The notes beneath the pieces were generated by a model. It made no database searches. It saw nothing but the letters and a program-made list of their open reading frames with translations, and was not told where the DNA came from. DNA of 64,000 bases from Przewalskia tangutica (lineage: Eukaryota > Streptophyta > Magnoliopsida > Solanales > Solanaceae): assembly GCA_029844215.1 (NCBI GenBank), contig CM056728.1, positions 83,389,676 to 83,453,675 on the forward strand. The letters run 5' to 3'. Position numbers and translations under genes: made by a program. This document shows, in pieces, positions 1 to 10,291 of the stretch; position 1 is the first letter of the stretch; each line of letters starts with the position of its first letter.

Positions 1-356
1 ATACGTGCCATGCTCAAGCTAAGCGAAGAATTACTCTTGCACAACCTCTCTTAGATAGTCATCAAGACCAGTGGTACATCGGTATACTCTCGTAGCCAAA
101 TCTATAGCTAATGTAATTCGCCTCTTTGCAATCTAAATTCTCTGTTCGATGCGTGGGCGAAGGTTCAAATGTCATGGCGCGAGGAGGCGCCGCGCCGTGC
201 TAAACTCTGCTTGGGGCTAGTGATGTCGCGAGAACTCCCGAATGAAGCACTACCTAGGTAATGATTGGGCACTGGGCCTCGCCACCCTCTGAACTCTACT
301 CGCAGCTCCCTCGGCTGCCTTGCCCTCCTGGGCTCGGGTTGCCCTACGCGGAGGCA
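1..356 (-). pseudogene. gag N-terminal fragment, left end of the 1-9766 array
   Basis: This is the 5' part of a Ty3/gypsy gag read on the minus strand, cut by the window edge. The start codon is at 356, placed by alignment with the sister copy that starts at 6282; both follow a leader with the same hairpin and PBS. The reading frame is broken within the first few dozen codons. Bases 1-356 match 5939-6282 closely apart from many 1-4 base indels. Gag would form the nucleocapsid that packages the element RNA. It belongs to an internal region whose 5' LTR is 565-3847. Confidence 0.7.
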
Positions 357-467
357 TAACGATAAGGGAAAGAATTCCGTCAGAGGGTCCAACTCACAAC
401 ACAGCTCTAAGGCACGATCTCAGAGTGAGAAGAATAGAAACCACTCCTAAATATCCTATAGCCTCCT

Positions 468-501
468 GATTATTGGTGTGGTGCACAACACACCGATAAT
501 C
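468..501 (-). other. Leader stem-loop with GTGCAC palindromic loop (copy 1)
   Basis: Outer arms GATTAT and ATAATC and inner arms GGTGTG and CACACC close an 8-base loop containing the self-complementary GTGCAC. It lies about 50 bases inside the element from the PBS, in the untranslated leader before gag. Position and loop resemble retroviral dimerisation initiation hairpins; that role is inference. Confidence 0.7.
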
Positions 502-547
502 AAGACTTCTGCGGATGCGGTCTGCGTAGACACTTTCAGGATTAAGC

Positions 548-560
548 GCTCACGATACCA
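548..560 (-). other. Primer-binding site (initiator Met tRNA type)
   Basis: Reverse complement of the plant TGGTATCAGAGC-type PBS with a changed centre (reads TGGTATCGTGAGC). It sits 4 bases from the LTR edge at 565 and marks that LTR as the 5' LTR of the internal region to its left. Confidence 0.75.
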
Positions 561-1249
561 CTTTTGTCACGACCCGGCGGGCGTGGCGGTGCCTTACCGG
601 GCACCCTAGTGACCTGACATCGAGTAATCAGCGGAACCTAAAACACATACATGAAATAGCCAGTACAAAGCGATGTCGAGGAATACTCGCATTTCGGCAT
701 ATATAAATAACACCATTACAACTGAACAGTTTAATCCTTTTACAAACCACACACAGCGATTACTGCACCTCTAAGAATGATACGACAACAATGGCGGGGC
801 GGGGCCCGCCAAACCACTGAATGTAAACACCTATCTGACGGGGACTTTACGTGATAAGCCTCGGAGAAGCGGAGCTTTCCATCTGTTGGCTTGTGACCAC
901 GAGAGCTAGGATCAACGGCGGTGTACCTCAACTGCGGCGTGAGCGGCCCGAAGGAGGTCGATGCACAGTGCAGAGTATGTGAAACTAAAAATCGTAAATG
1001 AAATCATAATAGTCTATAAAGCGGGAGGCGTGTATGATAAGCAAACTACGATCCTGACAAATAGCGATCATGTCAAGTCGGGGACTCGCGCCCTCAAAGT
1101 TATCACAATAAACGTGCGGGCAAGTACGAAGGCATAGCCGACTACTAAGACCCATGCACCAAAATACCACAAAGCGTATCAGGGTCTTTCTGCATCGCAC
1201 CATGATCGAAGGCGGCCACGCGCCAATATCGATGTGCGCGTCTATTCTG

Positions 1250-1510
1250 GAACTCTCGCAGCCCGCATAGGTCACTGCGGACCGCATGAGGTATTCCTCG
1301 AATCATGGTCCTGCATCGCTGAGGTATACCGCGTCGAAGGCGTGACCACCGGTATCTGCTGAGCTCCCGCAACCAGCATAGTCTCAAAAGACCGCATAGT
1401 CTCAGCGGACCGCGTAGGAATCCCCGCGTCGGGCTAAACACCCGAATGATCAAATCCGAGCTACCGCGCTCGCGTAGTCACGAGGACGCATAGGCGTAAG
1501 ACCGCGTCGA
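1250..1510 (-). repeat. Degenerate minisatellite in LTR (type 1)
   Basis: Imperfect direct repeats built on gaggtattcctcg followed by short spacers and 'actcccgcagnccgcatag'. The same module recurs near 7160-7420, 15180-15390, 21330-21560, 30660-30900, 37890-38130, 47400-47640, 53540-53790 and 61920-62170. Confidence 0.6.
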
Positions 1511-2225
1511 GGGTGGCAAGCCCTCGGTATAATAAGTCAAGGGTATGTGATACAATAATAGTACAACGGGCTTAACGTTTAACAACGTAAGCCTGCGAGT
1601 GACCCTCACATAATAATCACAAGATACTAACACACGTAGCATCCTAACATGCTTACTTATCAAGTCAACAAGAAAGTATTACAAGGCTATCACAAACCAA
1701 TACAATCAAGTTATTCACACAAGGTACTTTCTACTATATGCCAACAAGTTCGGGGTTTTATCCCCAAAGTACTTCATACATTAACTCTTTAAAAGATACG
1801 TTACTTTCCAATGTCACACAATACGTAGTATAAAAATAGAGTGACTATCCTTTAAAGTAAATCGATTACTTCTCTTTGTAAAATCAAGTAGCAACATTCT
1901 TTTCCAATGATCAAGTTTGCCTAATTTCCAATGTTCAAGTTTCTCATTTTAGAAAGGTTTAAGTAGTTCATAGTCTTATTCATTTAAGAATATAATTCTC
2001 CTTTAAACTATCGAGAAACATAAGTCTTATATGTGAGTAGGATATTCTCGTTTATAACAATCTTATTACAGACCATGATCTAGGAAATATCATTTTGTCT
2101 CATCTTAGCTTCATGCGGATGGAAGTTTCTCTTGGTTTTAATAATACTTACTTATTCAAAACATTTTCCTTTACTAACGCTGCGATGGTTTGTCGGTACA
2201 TTCGATTTCAAATCGATAAAACATT

Positions 2226-2272
2226 CTTAAGCGTTATACCTAACTTCCCATAAAGTTATTATAACTCTTAAG
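2226..2272 (-). other. LTR stem-loop, CTTAAG arm type
   Basis: Arms CTTAAG at both ends and GTTATA/TATAAC inside close a loop containing ACTTCCCATAAAG. It is the first of two such structures in this LTR. The equivalent in the sister LTR is 8137-8183. Confidence 0.7.
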
Positions 2273-2374
2273 TTCTCAAAACCAAGTATTACTTCAAGTT
2301 CTCTATTAATCACATAACAAGCGATTATAGTTCAAATCGATTACCTTTTAAAAACCACAAGTATTTTCTTACCA

Positions 2375-2426
2375 ACATAAAGTGTTTATAACCGACTTCC
2401 CATAAAGCCGTTATAACACTTTATGT
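2375..2426 (-). other. LTR stem-loop, ACATAAAG arm type
   Basis: Arms ACATAAAGTG / CACTTTATGT and TTATAAC / GTTATAA flank the conserved loop ACTTCCCATAAAG. Equivalents are at 8288-8340, 12333-12382, 14201-14250, 16089-16138, 19623-19674, 24719-24768, 25173-25223, 40330-40379, 40786-40837, 44537-44588, 45032-45081, 48452-48503 and 54606-54656. Confidence 0.75.
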
Positions 2427-3458
2427 TTTAAATCAACTAAATACATTTAGCACGTATCGTCTCACCGTACTACATAGTTCACACATATCATGCTAGAAGA
2501 GATAGGAAGAGGTTCACATACCTCGCGACGAGTATCGACTAATAGCAAAACGCTCAAGTACCTCAAACCGTCGGCTACTCCTTGCCGGTAGATCGCGCCA
2601 CGTAGTACTTCAACCTATAAGGCCACAAGGCTTATTAACATTTAGGTCTAGCAGTAGAACATTCTACGTAAAATTCTAAGACTCCTCCCCCCAGCGTAAA
2701 TCTCTCTCTCTATCGGTAGCTCTGCAAAGCCAACCAGGGGTTATATATCTAACCCAAACGGGTACAATTCTACTCCGGTACTACTACACAAGTCTCTTGT
2801 AATACAACCTATGTAATTACGGTTCAATACTCTTCTTTAAATTCGTGCTTAAGTCGCAAGACATTGCCGTAAGTATTAATCGGGCTTAAGTCAAAAGACA
2901 TTGCCGATAACTACGTTCAGTTCCATTATATAGTATACTTCAACTATATATTCAAGCAATTATGTAATTTCCAATTACAATAGAGGACAAGATAATTACC
3001 TCGATAAGCCCATAATTATCGGCTTAAAGTCGATCTGGGCAATCGTTTAGCTCCGACTCAGGCGCTCGACCGCTCTAAACCACCCAGAAGTTCTAACCAA
3101 CTTCTACACAATACTCCAACGGACTATGGAGATTTCCTAGGGTTTCGGTTTTGTATTGACGGGAAGTATAATAGTATTTACGGGCTTTTTGTACAAGTAT
3201 AACCTTAGAATACTACAAGGTATAGGCTAAGGTAATTTGGGCATTATAACAATACTTTTGAGAGTATTCTACCAAAAGAGGGGTATTATACGAAAGCAAC
3301 TAGGCTGGGGTACCCACCACACAACTAGGAGGGGTGTACCCTGGCCAAGGCCTCTAGGAGAGGAGGCCTCTTGGCGAACTCAACCTGAAAGGGAGGAGAA
3401 GGAGAGCTTTCAAGACTTAGGCAAATTTGTGGATGAATAAGTTCATCAAAGGGTGGGT

Positions 3459-3466
3459 ATTTATAG
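3459..3466 (-). promoter_or_regulatory. LTR TATA box
   Basis: Reverse complement of TATAAATA, the same motif and context (TATAAATACCC) found in all well-preserved LTRs here except D. Confidence 0.6.
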
Positions 3467-3847
3467 GCCAAGTGAAAGCCAACCAATGGCCAAGATCAAT
3501 CCATGTGTTAGGCAAGTGTAGGGCTAGGATTTGCAAACACAAATATCCTACCTACCCTTGACTTTGTCAAGGCAACAAAAGCGTGCCTTTGCTATCCATT
3601 TCGTCCAAATGGACGATTGAAGTCCACCAATGAGAGGGTGCCGTGGCGCCCTCTTGATCCAACACGTTCGCCTCGGAAAAATCCGCGAAATTAGAAAGGA
3701 CATGGCGGAAATTCCCTACGAAAGTGGAAAGCGTTTGTAAAAACGACTCTAGGGGTGTTGTGCACAAAATTAAATCGCCGAGCCTATTTGAAGTTCAAAA
3801 TTTCCTACGTCGTCCTCGCGTACATACTGCTGAAATACGGTATAACA

Positions 3848-3880
3848 TTCTCCTCGCCAGAAACATTCGTCGAATGTTCC
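3848..3880 (-). other. Polypurine tract and adjoining hairpin
   Basis: Immediately inside the LTR, the reverse strand is purine-rich (CGAGGAGAA). Next to it, 3862-3878 forms an AACATTCG/CGAATGTT inverted repeat. This arrangement recurs at every PPT in the window. Confidence 0.6.
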
Positions 3881-4239
3881 TTATAAGTCTCAAAACAAGC
3901 GGCGCCAATATAGTCTTCACTACTATACTTACGAGAACAATCCCGCCACACGGTACTGCGTAAATACTTACGTCAAAGTCCACGAGAAACACCTCTAATC
4001 ATCACCACAAAACACTCCTCACCGGGTCTAAAATATACTTCCACACTTTTCCAAACAAAAGAAATGGTCACATCAATTCTCGCCATACATACTCGCTTCT
4101 TCCCGATACCACTTTTGTCACTTTGCGCGAGGTTCTAGTGTCACTCGGCGACCCAACAAATGGTGCCGGACTACATGCGATCCACGAGTAATGTCGTACA
4201 CTCGAACTCTTACCATTTCGATCTTGCTTGATTCCAAAA

Positions 4240-4960
4240 CTCGGGTTACTATCCCTAACGTGGTCATCATTAATCGAACACTCTGGATGGATCTCGATAC
4301 TTTCCCGAACATAACAATACGAAAGACCGGACGTACTGCCTCCTAAGTCGGACGGCAAAAGCTATCATATAGGCAACCTGGCCTATCCTTCACACGAACT
4401 CAAAGGGGCCCAAAGTAACTCGGGCTAAGTTCCCTCTGTATTCCAAAACTCGTCACACCCACCCCGGGGTGGTACTTTCAAGAAGACCGACCGTCAACAC
4501 GAACTCTGGCGTGCCGCCGATTATCCGCACGATTTCTCTGAGCTGCCAGAACCTCTTCTAGACAAGCTTTACTCTATCCACAGTCTGCTGGAACAAGCCT
4601 GAACCAACTATCTGAATCTTGCCAACGTCGAACCAATCAACCGGCAACTTACACTTCCGCCCCCTACAAGGCGTCACAAAGCGATATCCGAACACTGAAA
4701 TGGTAGCTTAAACACTTCCTCCACAGGAGACAACAATCCCCCACGACTACCTCTGAGATACACACACTGGCCCGAGGGCGAATGCGATTCTGAGATTCAC
4801 CTGAGTTCTTAACACATGCTTGGCAAAACTTCCAGAAACAACAACAGCCCTACCCTGGGCTCCACTGTCTGTCATAAGGTGAAGGTAGGCACCCCGTGCA
4901 GCCTTAAAACCTTTCAGATAACTCAACACAGCCGAGTAAACGGTCCTGACCGAAGAACAC
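4240..4960 (-). pseudogene. Integrase C-terminal remnant
   Basis: Minus-strand remnant of a gypsy integrase. From right to left it shows a decayed second-Asp region ('DSGAQ' then 'SFAKH' and 'RTQVNL'), a gap, and a C-terminal part resembling 'VPLRRKCKLPVDWFDVG' and 'GQVAY'. Multiple stops and frameshifts are present. The integrase N-terminal zinc finger, the first catalytic Asp and all of PR-RT-RNase H are absent. The same truncated pol lies at 50280-50930, so this is a shared structure, not a private deletion. Confidence 0.6.
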
Positions 4961-5560
4961 GATGGGCTGCCCCCATCGACCCGACCACTGGTCGAATGCA
5001 TCCACGAACTCGTACGCTGGTTAACTAAACTTGGGCCTAACACCCTCACAACCCTAACACAAGGCGGGACCACCACAACCTGGCCCCACCACCAAACCTA
5101 CGCGGGTTGACCCGCGTGGCCTCAACCCGACCCACGCCGCACAATACTAGCTCCCGATTCGAACAATCTCACAAATCACGTTTCGAAAACCTAGCGGTCT
5201 TCTTACCTCAACTACCCCCTTTCATTCCACACTACTAGGGACCTATCCCAAACATAACTCACGTGCACTATGCACTTCCGATAAGGGTCAAACATAACAC
5301 TACACCTTTTCTCGAGATGGCCTCACCTCTAAGGTCTCTACGTAAAAGCTCTAAGGCTCACACCTTCTCTATCCCCAAAATCTTACTCGGTTAAACGACC
5401 ATGATCTAATCACGACTAACACACTTTATTATCGAACATAGCACTTAAGGTATACTCACCTTATCACACATACCGATCTCTAGAGGTTAAAGATATATCT
5501 ATATCTCTTCTTCACTCCTTAGTCGCTCAAATCAAACCCGCCTGAGCGCATAGCTAGGGA
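4961..5560. other. Non-coding spacer between integrase remnant and gag
   Basis: About 0.6 kb with no coding similarity that I recognise. Segments such as 5000-5150 match 27100-27250 and 42700-42860, so it is a shared part of the gag-only family. Confidence 0.5.
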
Positions 5561-5569
5561 AGATGACGA

Positions 5570-6282
5570 ACTACCCACCGATCTGAAGGCTAAGTCCTCC
5601 TACAAGGACACTCTATCGACATCGGACCACGACGGTCGTAGTACAACAAGTACCGACTAAAAGACGACCTTCCCGGGATGGCGTGCATCCGCAATGAACA
5701 GGAAAATCGAATCCGGTGGCGGAACTCGTGTAGAACCGGAAGCTCTGGAGCTCGACCAACTCCTGCGTACCCGAGCGTCACGAACCCCGCGGAGGACCAC
5801 TGCACCGTGGATGCGCATATTCAATCTGCCGTGAGGTGACTCGCCTCGAAAGTTACCAAGGACCTTGCTCTGGACCTCTTCTGTCGCCCGTTAACCCGCT
5901 GATCTCTACGTTTCTTGGCACATTGCGCATAAGCCCGCATACGTGCCATGCTCGCTTCAATCAAGAATTACTCTTGCACAACCCTCTCTTAGATAGTCAT
6001 CAAGACCGTGGTACATCGGTATACTCTCGTAGCCAAATCTATAGCTAATGTGGTCGCCTCTTTGCAATCTAAATTCTCTGTTCGATCGTGGGCCCGAAGG
6101 TTCAAATGTCATGGCGCGATGAGGCTGCCGCCGTACTAAACTCTGCTGGGCTAGTGATGTCGCAGAACTCCCCGAATGAAGCACTACCCTAGGTAATGAT
6201 TGGGCACGCCTCGCCACCTCTGAACTCTACTCGCGGCTCCGCTGCCTTGCCCTCTGGGCTCGGGTTGCCTACGCGGAGGCAT
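5570..6282 (-). pseudogene. gag, frameshifted
   Basis: Minus-strand gag with its start codon at 6282, following the leader. Capsid-like residues appear in several frames near 5950-6150 (for example 'MYHGLDDYL'). The central capsid part is shortened: 5930-5960 joins C-terminal sequence to capsid sequence, and the start side (6090-6282) is abbreviated relative to the gag of B. I could not find an intact CCHC knuckle here. It would encode the packaging protein of a gag-only element but cannot do so as sequenced. Confidence 0.65.
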
Positions 6283-6389
6283 AACGATAAGGAAAGAATT
6301 CCGTCGGAGGTCCAACTCACAACACGCCTCTAAGGCACGATCTCGAGTGAGAAGAATAGAAACCACTCCTAAATATCCTATAGCCTCAC

Positions 6390-6423
6390 GATTATTGGTG
6401 TGGTGCACAACACACCGATAATC
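6390..6423 (-). other. Leader stem-loop with GTGCAC loop (copy 2)
   Basis: Identical in arms and loop to 468-501. It lies 43 bases from the PBS at 6466-6476. Confidence 0.7.
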
Positions 6424-6465
6424 AAGACTCTTGGATGCGATGTAGACACTTTCCGAGGATTAATC

Positions 6466-6476
6466 GCTCGATACCA
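6466..6476 (-). other. Primer-binding site
   Basis: Reverse complement reads TGGTATCGAGC, the Met-tRNA PBS minus one base. It lies 4 bases from the LTR edge at 6481. Confidence 0.75.
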
Positions 6477-6480
6477 CTTT

Positions 6481-9400
6481 TGTCACGACCAAATCGGGCG
6501 TGGTCGTGCCTTACCGGGCACCCTAGTGACACAACATCGAGTAATCAGTGGAACCTAAAACACATGAAATGGCTGTACAAAACGATGTCGAGAAAACTCG
6601 CCTTTCGGCATATATAAATAACAACATTACAAATGAAGCAGTTTAATCCTTTTTACAAACCACGCCAGCAGTACTACGGACCTCTAAGAATGATACGACA
6701 ACAATGGCGGGACGGGGCCCGCCAAACCTCTGAATGTAAACACCTATGACGGGGACTTTACCGATAAGCCTCCGAGAAGCGGAGCTTTCCATACGAATCG
6801 TGACCACGAGCTAGGATCAACGGCGGTGTACCTCAACTCGCGGCATGAACGCAGCCCGAAGGAGTCGATAACAGTGCAGAGTATGTGAAACTAAAAATCG
6901 TAAATGAAATCATAATAGTCTATAAAGCAGAGACATGTATGATAAGCAAACTACGATCCACAACAAATAGCGATCGTGTCAAGTCGTGACTCACGCCTCA
7001 AAGTTATCACAATAAACCCAGCGGGCAAATGCGAAGGCATAGCCGACTACTAAGACCCACAGTACCAAAAATACCACAAAGCGTATCCGAGGTCTTTCTA
7101 GACCGCACATGATCGGCGGCCACCGCGCAATATCAATGTCGCGTCTATTCTGGAACTCTCGCAGACTCCGCATAGGTCACACGGACCGCACGAGGTATTC
7201 CTCGAATCGTAGTCCTGCATCACCGCTGAGGTATACCCGCATCGGGCGCACCAACCTCGATATCTGCTAGGCTCCGCGACCGCGTAGTCTCAAAAGACCG
7301 CATAGTCTCAACGGACCGCATAGGAATCCCGCGTCGGGCTAAACACCGGAATGATCAAATCCTCGAGCTACCGCTCCGCATAGTCACGAGGACCGCGTAG
7401 GCCGTAAAGACCGCGTCAAGGGTGGCAAGCCCTCGGTATAATAAGTCGAGGGTATGTGATACAATAATAGTACACGCTTAACGTTTAACAACGTAAGCAC
7501 TGACAGAGTGACCCTCACATAATAATCACAAGATACTAACACACGTAGCATCCTAACATGCTTACTTATCAAGTCAACAAGAAAGTATTACAAGGCTATC
7601 ACAAACCAATACAATCAAGTTATTCACACAAGGTACTTTCTACTATATGCCAACAAGTTCGGGGTTTTATCCCCAAAGTACTTCATACATTAACTCTTTA
7701 AAAGATACGTTACTTTCACAATGTAACACAATACGTAGTATAAAAATGAGTGACTATCCTTTTAAAGTAAATCGATTACTTCTCTTTGTAAAATCAAGTA
7801 GCAACATTCTTTTCCAATGATCAAGTTTGCCTAATTTCCAATGTTCAAGTTTCTCATTTTAGAAAGGTTTCGTAGTTCATAGTCTTATTCATTTAAGAAT
7901 ATAATTCTCCTTTAAACTATCTGAGAAACATAAGTCTTATATGTGAGTAGGATATTCTCGTTTATAACAATCTTATTACAGCAGCCATGATCTAGGAAAT
8001 ATCATTTTGTCTCATCTTAGCTTCTATGCAGATGGAAGTTTCTCTGGTTTTAATAATACTTACTTATTCAAAACATTTTCCTTTACTAACCGCAGTTGGT
8101 TTGTTTACACATTCGATTTCGAAATCAAGAAACATTCTTAAGCGTTATACCTAACTTCCCATAAAGTTATTATAACTCTTAAGTTCTCAAAAACCAAGTA
8201 TTACTTCAAGTTCTCTATTAATCACATAACAAGCCAGTTATAGTTCAAATCAGTTACCTTTTAAAAACCACAAGTATTTTCTTACCAACATAAAGCTGTT
8301 TATAACCGACTTCCCATAAAGCCGTTATAACACTTTATGTTTTAAATCAACTAAATACATTTAGCACGTATGCGTCACCGCACTACATAGTTCACACATA
8401 TCATGCTAGAAGAGATAGGAAGAGGTTCACATACCTCGCGGCAGTATCGACTAATAGCAAAACGCTCAAGTACCTCAAACCGTCGGCTACTCCTTAGCCG
8501 GTAGATCGCCACACGTAGTACTTCAACCTATAAGGCCACAAGGCGCTTATTAACATTTAGGTCTAACCGTAGAACATTCTACGAGAAAATTCGGCAGACT
8601 CCCCCATGCAGCGTAAATCTCTCTCTATCGAGGCCGCTACAAGCCAACGAGGGGTTATATATCTAACCCGGGTACAATTCTACTCCACGGTACTACTACA
8701 AGTCTCTTTGTCTGACCCTATGTAATTACGATTCGGTACTCTTCTTTAAATTGGGCTTAAGTCGCAAGACATTGCAGTAAGTATTATTCGAGCTTAAGTC
8801 AAAAGACATTGCGATAACTACGTTCAGTTCCATTATATAGTATACTTCAACTATATATTCACAATTATGTAATTTCCAATTACAATAGAGGACAAGATAA
8901 TTACCTCGATAAGCCCATAATTATCCCAATTTAAAGTCGATCTGGGCAATCGTTTAGCTCGACTCAGCGCCCAACCGCTCTAAACCACCCTTAGAAGTTC
9001 TAACCAACTTCTACACAATACTCCAACGGACTATGGAGATTTCCTGGGTTTCGGTTTTGTACCGACGGGAAGTATAATAGTATTTCGGGCTTTTGTACAA
9101 GTATAACCTTAGAATACTACAAGGTATAGGCTAAGGTAATTTGGGCATTATAACAATACTTTTGAGAGTATTCTACCAAAAGAGGGTATTATCTAAAGCA
9201 ACTAGGCTGGGGTACCCACGGCCACAACTAGGAGGGGGTGTACCCTCGCCAAGGCCTCTAGGAGGGGAGGCCTCTTGGCGAACTCAACACAAGGGAGGGA
9301 GAAGGAGAGCTTTCAAGACTTAGGCAAATTTGTGGATGAATAAGTTCATCAAAGGGGTGGGTATTTATAGGCCAAGTGAAAGCCAACCAATGGCCAAGAT

Positions 9401-9766
9401 CAATCCATGTGTTAGGCAAGTGTAGGGCTAGGATTTACCAAACACAAATATCCTACCTACCCTTGACTTTGTCAAGGCAACAAAACGTGCCTTTGCTTAT
9501 CCATTTCGTCCAAATGGACGATTGAAGTCCTGATGAGAGGGTGCCAAGTGGCGCCCTCTTGTTGATCCAACACGCTTCGTCTCTCGGAAAAATCCGCAAA
9601 AATTAGAAAGGACATAGCGGAAATTCCCTACGGCTGTGAAAACGTTTAGCGAAAAACGACTCTAACCGGGTGTTGTGCACAAAATTAAATCGGCCAAGCC
9701 TATTTGAAGTTCAAAATTTCCTACGTACGTCCTCGCGTACATACTCTGGAAATACGGGGTATAACA
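6481..9766 (-). repeat. LTR (5' LTR of the 565-9766 element), 3.29 kb
   Basis: Edges TGTCACG (6481) and TATAACA (ending 9766). It is preceded by PBS, hairpin and gag of its own element and followed directly by the gag of element D. The TATA box is at 9362-9369 on the reverse strand. Stem-loops are at 8137-8183 and 8288-8340. It is almost identical to 565-3847 in AT-rich stretches, with differences concentrated as short indels in C/G-rich words. Confidence 0.88.
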
Positions 9767-10091
9767 CTATCCGACCTCGGGTGAACCATGAGTACTCTTT
9801 CGAATCGGCTGCTGCATCCGGCCTATCCTCGTATGCGCCACGATCGACTAGTAATCGGGCCATCTACCGTAACCCGTCTCCTCCGCGGTGTGGGTGGAGG
9901 CGCGCAGTCTTGTGGTCTCGTGAGCCTCTGCTGCGCTCTAAACTCTGCTGAAATTTGGTGGCGTCGTGGAACTCGCCGTCTGTAGCACCACCCCTGGTAA
10001 GGACTGGGCCTGTGCCTCGTGGTCCTCTGTGTCCTACTAGCAGCTCCCTCAGCTACCTTGCCGCCCGGGCGGGTTGCCTGCGTGGAGGCAT
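9767..10091 (-). pseudogene. gag N-terminal part of element D, truncated by insertion
   Basis: Minus-strand gag with start codon at 10091 ('ATGCCTCCACGCAG' on the reverse strand), corresponding to the gag start of B at 22387. It is cut at 9767 by the array LTR; the interrupted sequence (GAGGTCGGATAG) matches 22692-22703 of B, which continues uninterrupted. The frame is lost within about 20 codons. The rest of D lies beyond the left edge of the window. Confidence 0.7.
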
Positions 10092-10199
10092 AGGTGTACA
10101 TAATAATGTGTTAGAAAGAGTCCAACTTATAACATAGCTCTAAGGCACGATCTCGAGTGAGAAGAATGGAAACCAATCCTAAATATCCTGCGACCTCAC

Positions 10200-10233
10200 G
10201 ATTATTGGTGTGGTGCACAACACACCGATAATC
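10200..10233 (-). other. Leader stem-loop with GTGCAC loop (copy 3, element D)
   Basis: Same arms and loop as the copies at 468 and 6390, in an element with a different LTR subtype. The PBS is at 10277-10287. Confidence 0.7.
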
Positions 10234-10276
10234 AAGACTCTACTAGATACGGTCAGACACTTTCCGAGGATTAAGC

Positions 10277-10287
10277 GCTCGATACCA
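10277..10287 (-). other. Primer-binding site of element D
   Basis: Reverse complement TGGTATCGAGC, 4 bases from LTR D. Confidence 0.75.
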
Positions 10288-10291
10288 CTTT

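Larger units (their letters stand above)
565..3847 (-). repeat. LTR (3' LTR of the 565-9766 element), 3.28 kb
   Basis: Edges are TGTCACG at 565 and TATAACA ending at 3847, the reverse complement of a TG..CA LTR. It has a PBS on its left and a PPT-like tract on its right, so it borders internal regions on both sides. A TATA-like TATAAATA (reverse strand) at 3459-3466 lies only about 0.4 kb from the LTR start, leaving a very long R-U5. It contains two stem-loops (2226-2272 and 2375-2426) and the 'catgaggtattcctcg' repeats near 1250-1500. AT-rich parts are nearly identical to 6481-9766. Confidence 0.88.
565..9766 (-). mobile_element. Gag-only gypsy element with two LTRs, part of a tandem array
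   Basis: LTR 565-3847, internal 3848-6480 and LTR 6481-9766 form one element on the minus strand. The internal region is only 2.6 kb. From its PPT side it holds a decayed integrase tail, about 0.6 kb of non-coding sequence, and gag. No protease, RT or RNase H is seen. A second gag and PBS lie to the left of the left LTR, so the arrangement is internal-LTR-internal-LTR, as unequal recombination between tandem copies produces. The right edge (9766) interrupts the gag of element D. The matching left edge and target duplication lie outside the window. Confidence 0.8.

Noticed and set aside
4097..4117. Second PBS-like string (GATACCACTTTTGTCAC) inside the internal region
   Set aside because: It is not followed by LTR sequence. 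It may be a relic of recombination, but one short match is too little to call.
9788..10101. Overlapping open frames of 60-93 codons on both strands
   Set aside because: They lie over the broken gag start of element D and in other frames; not separate genes.
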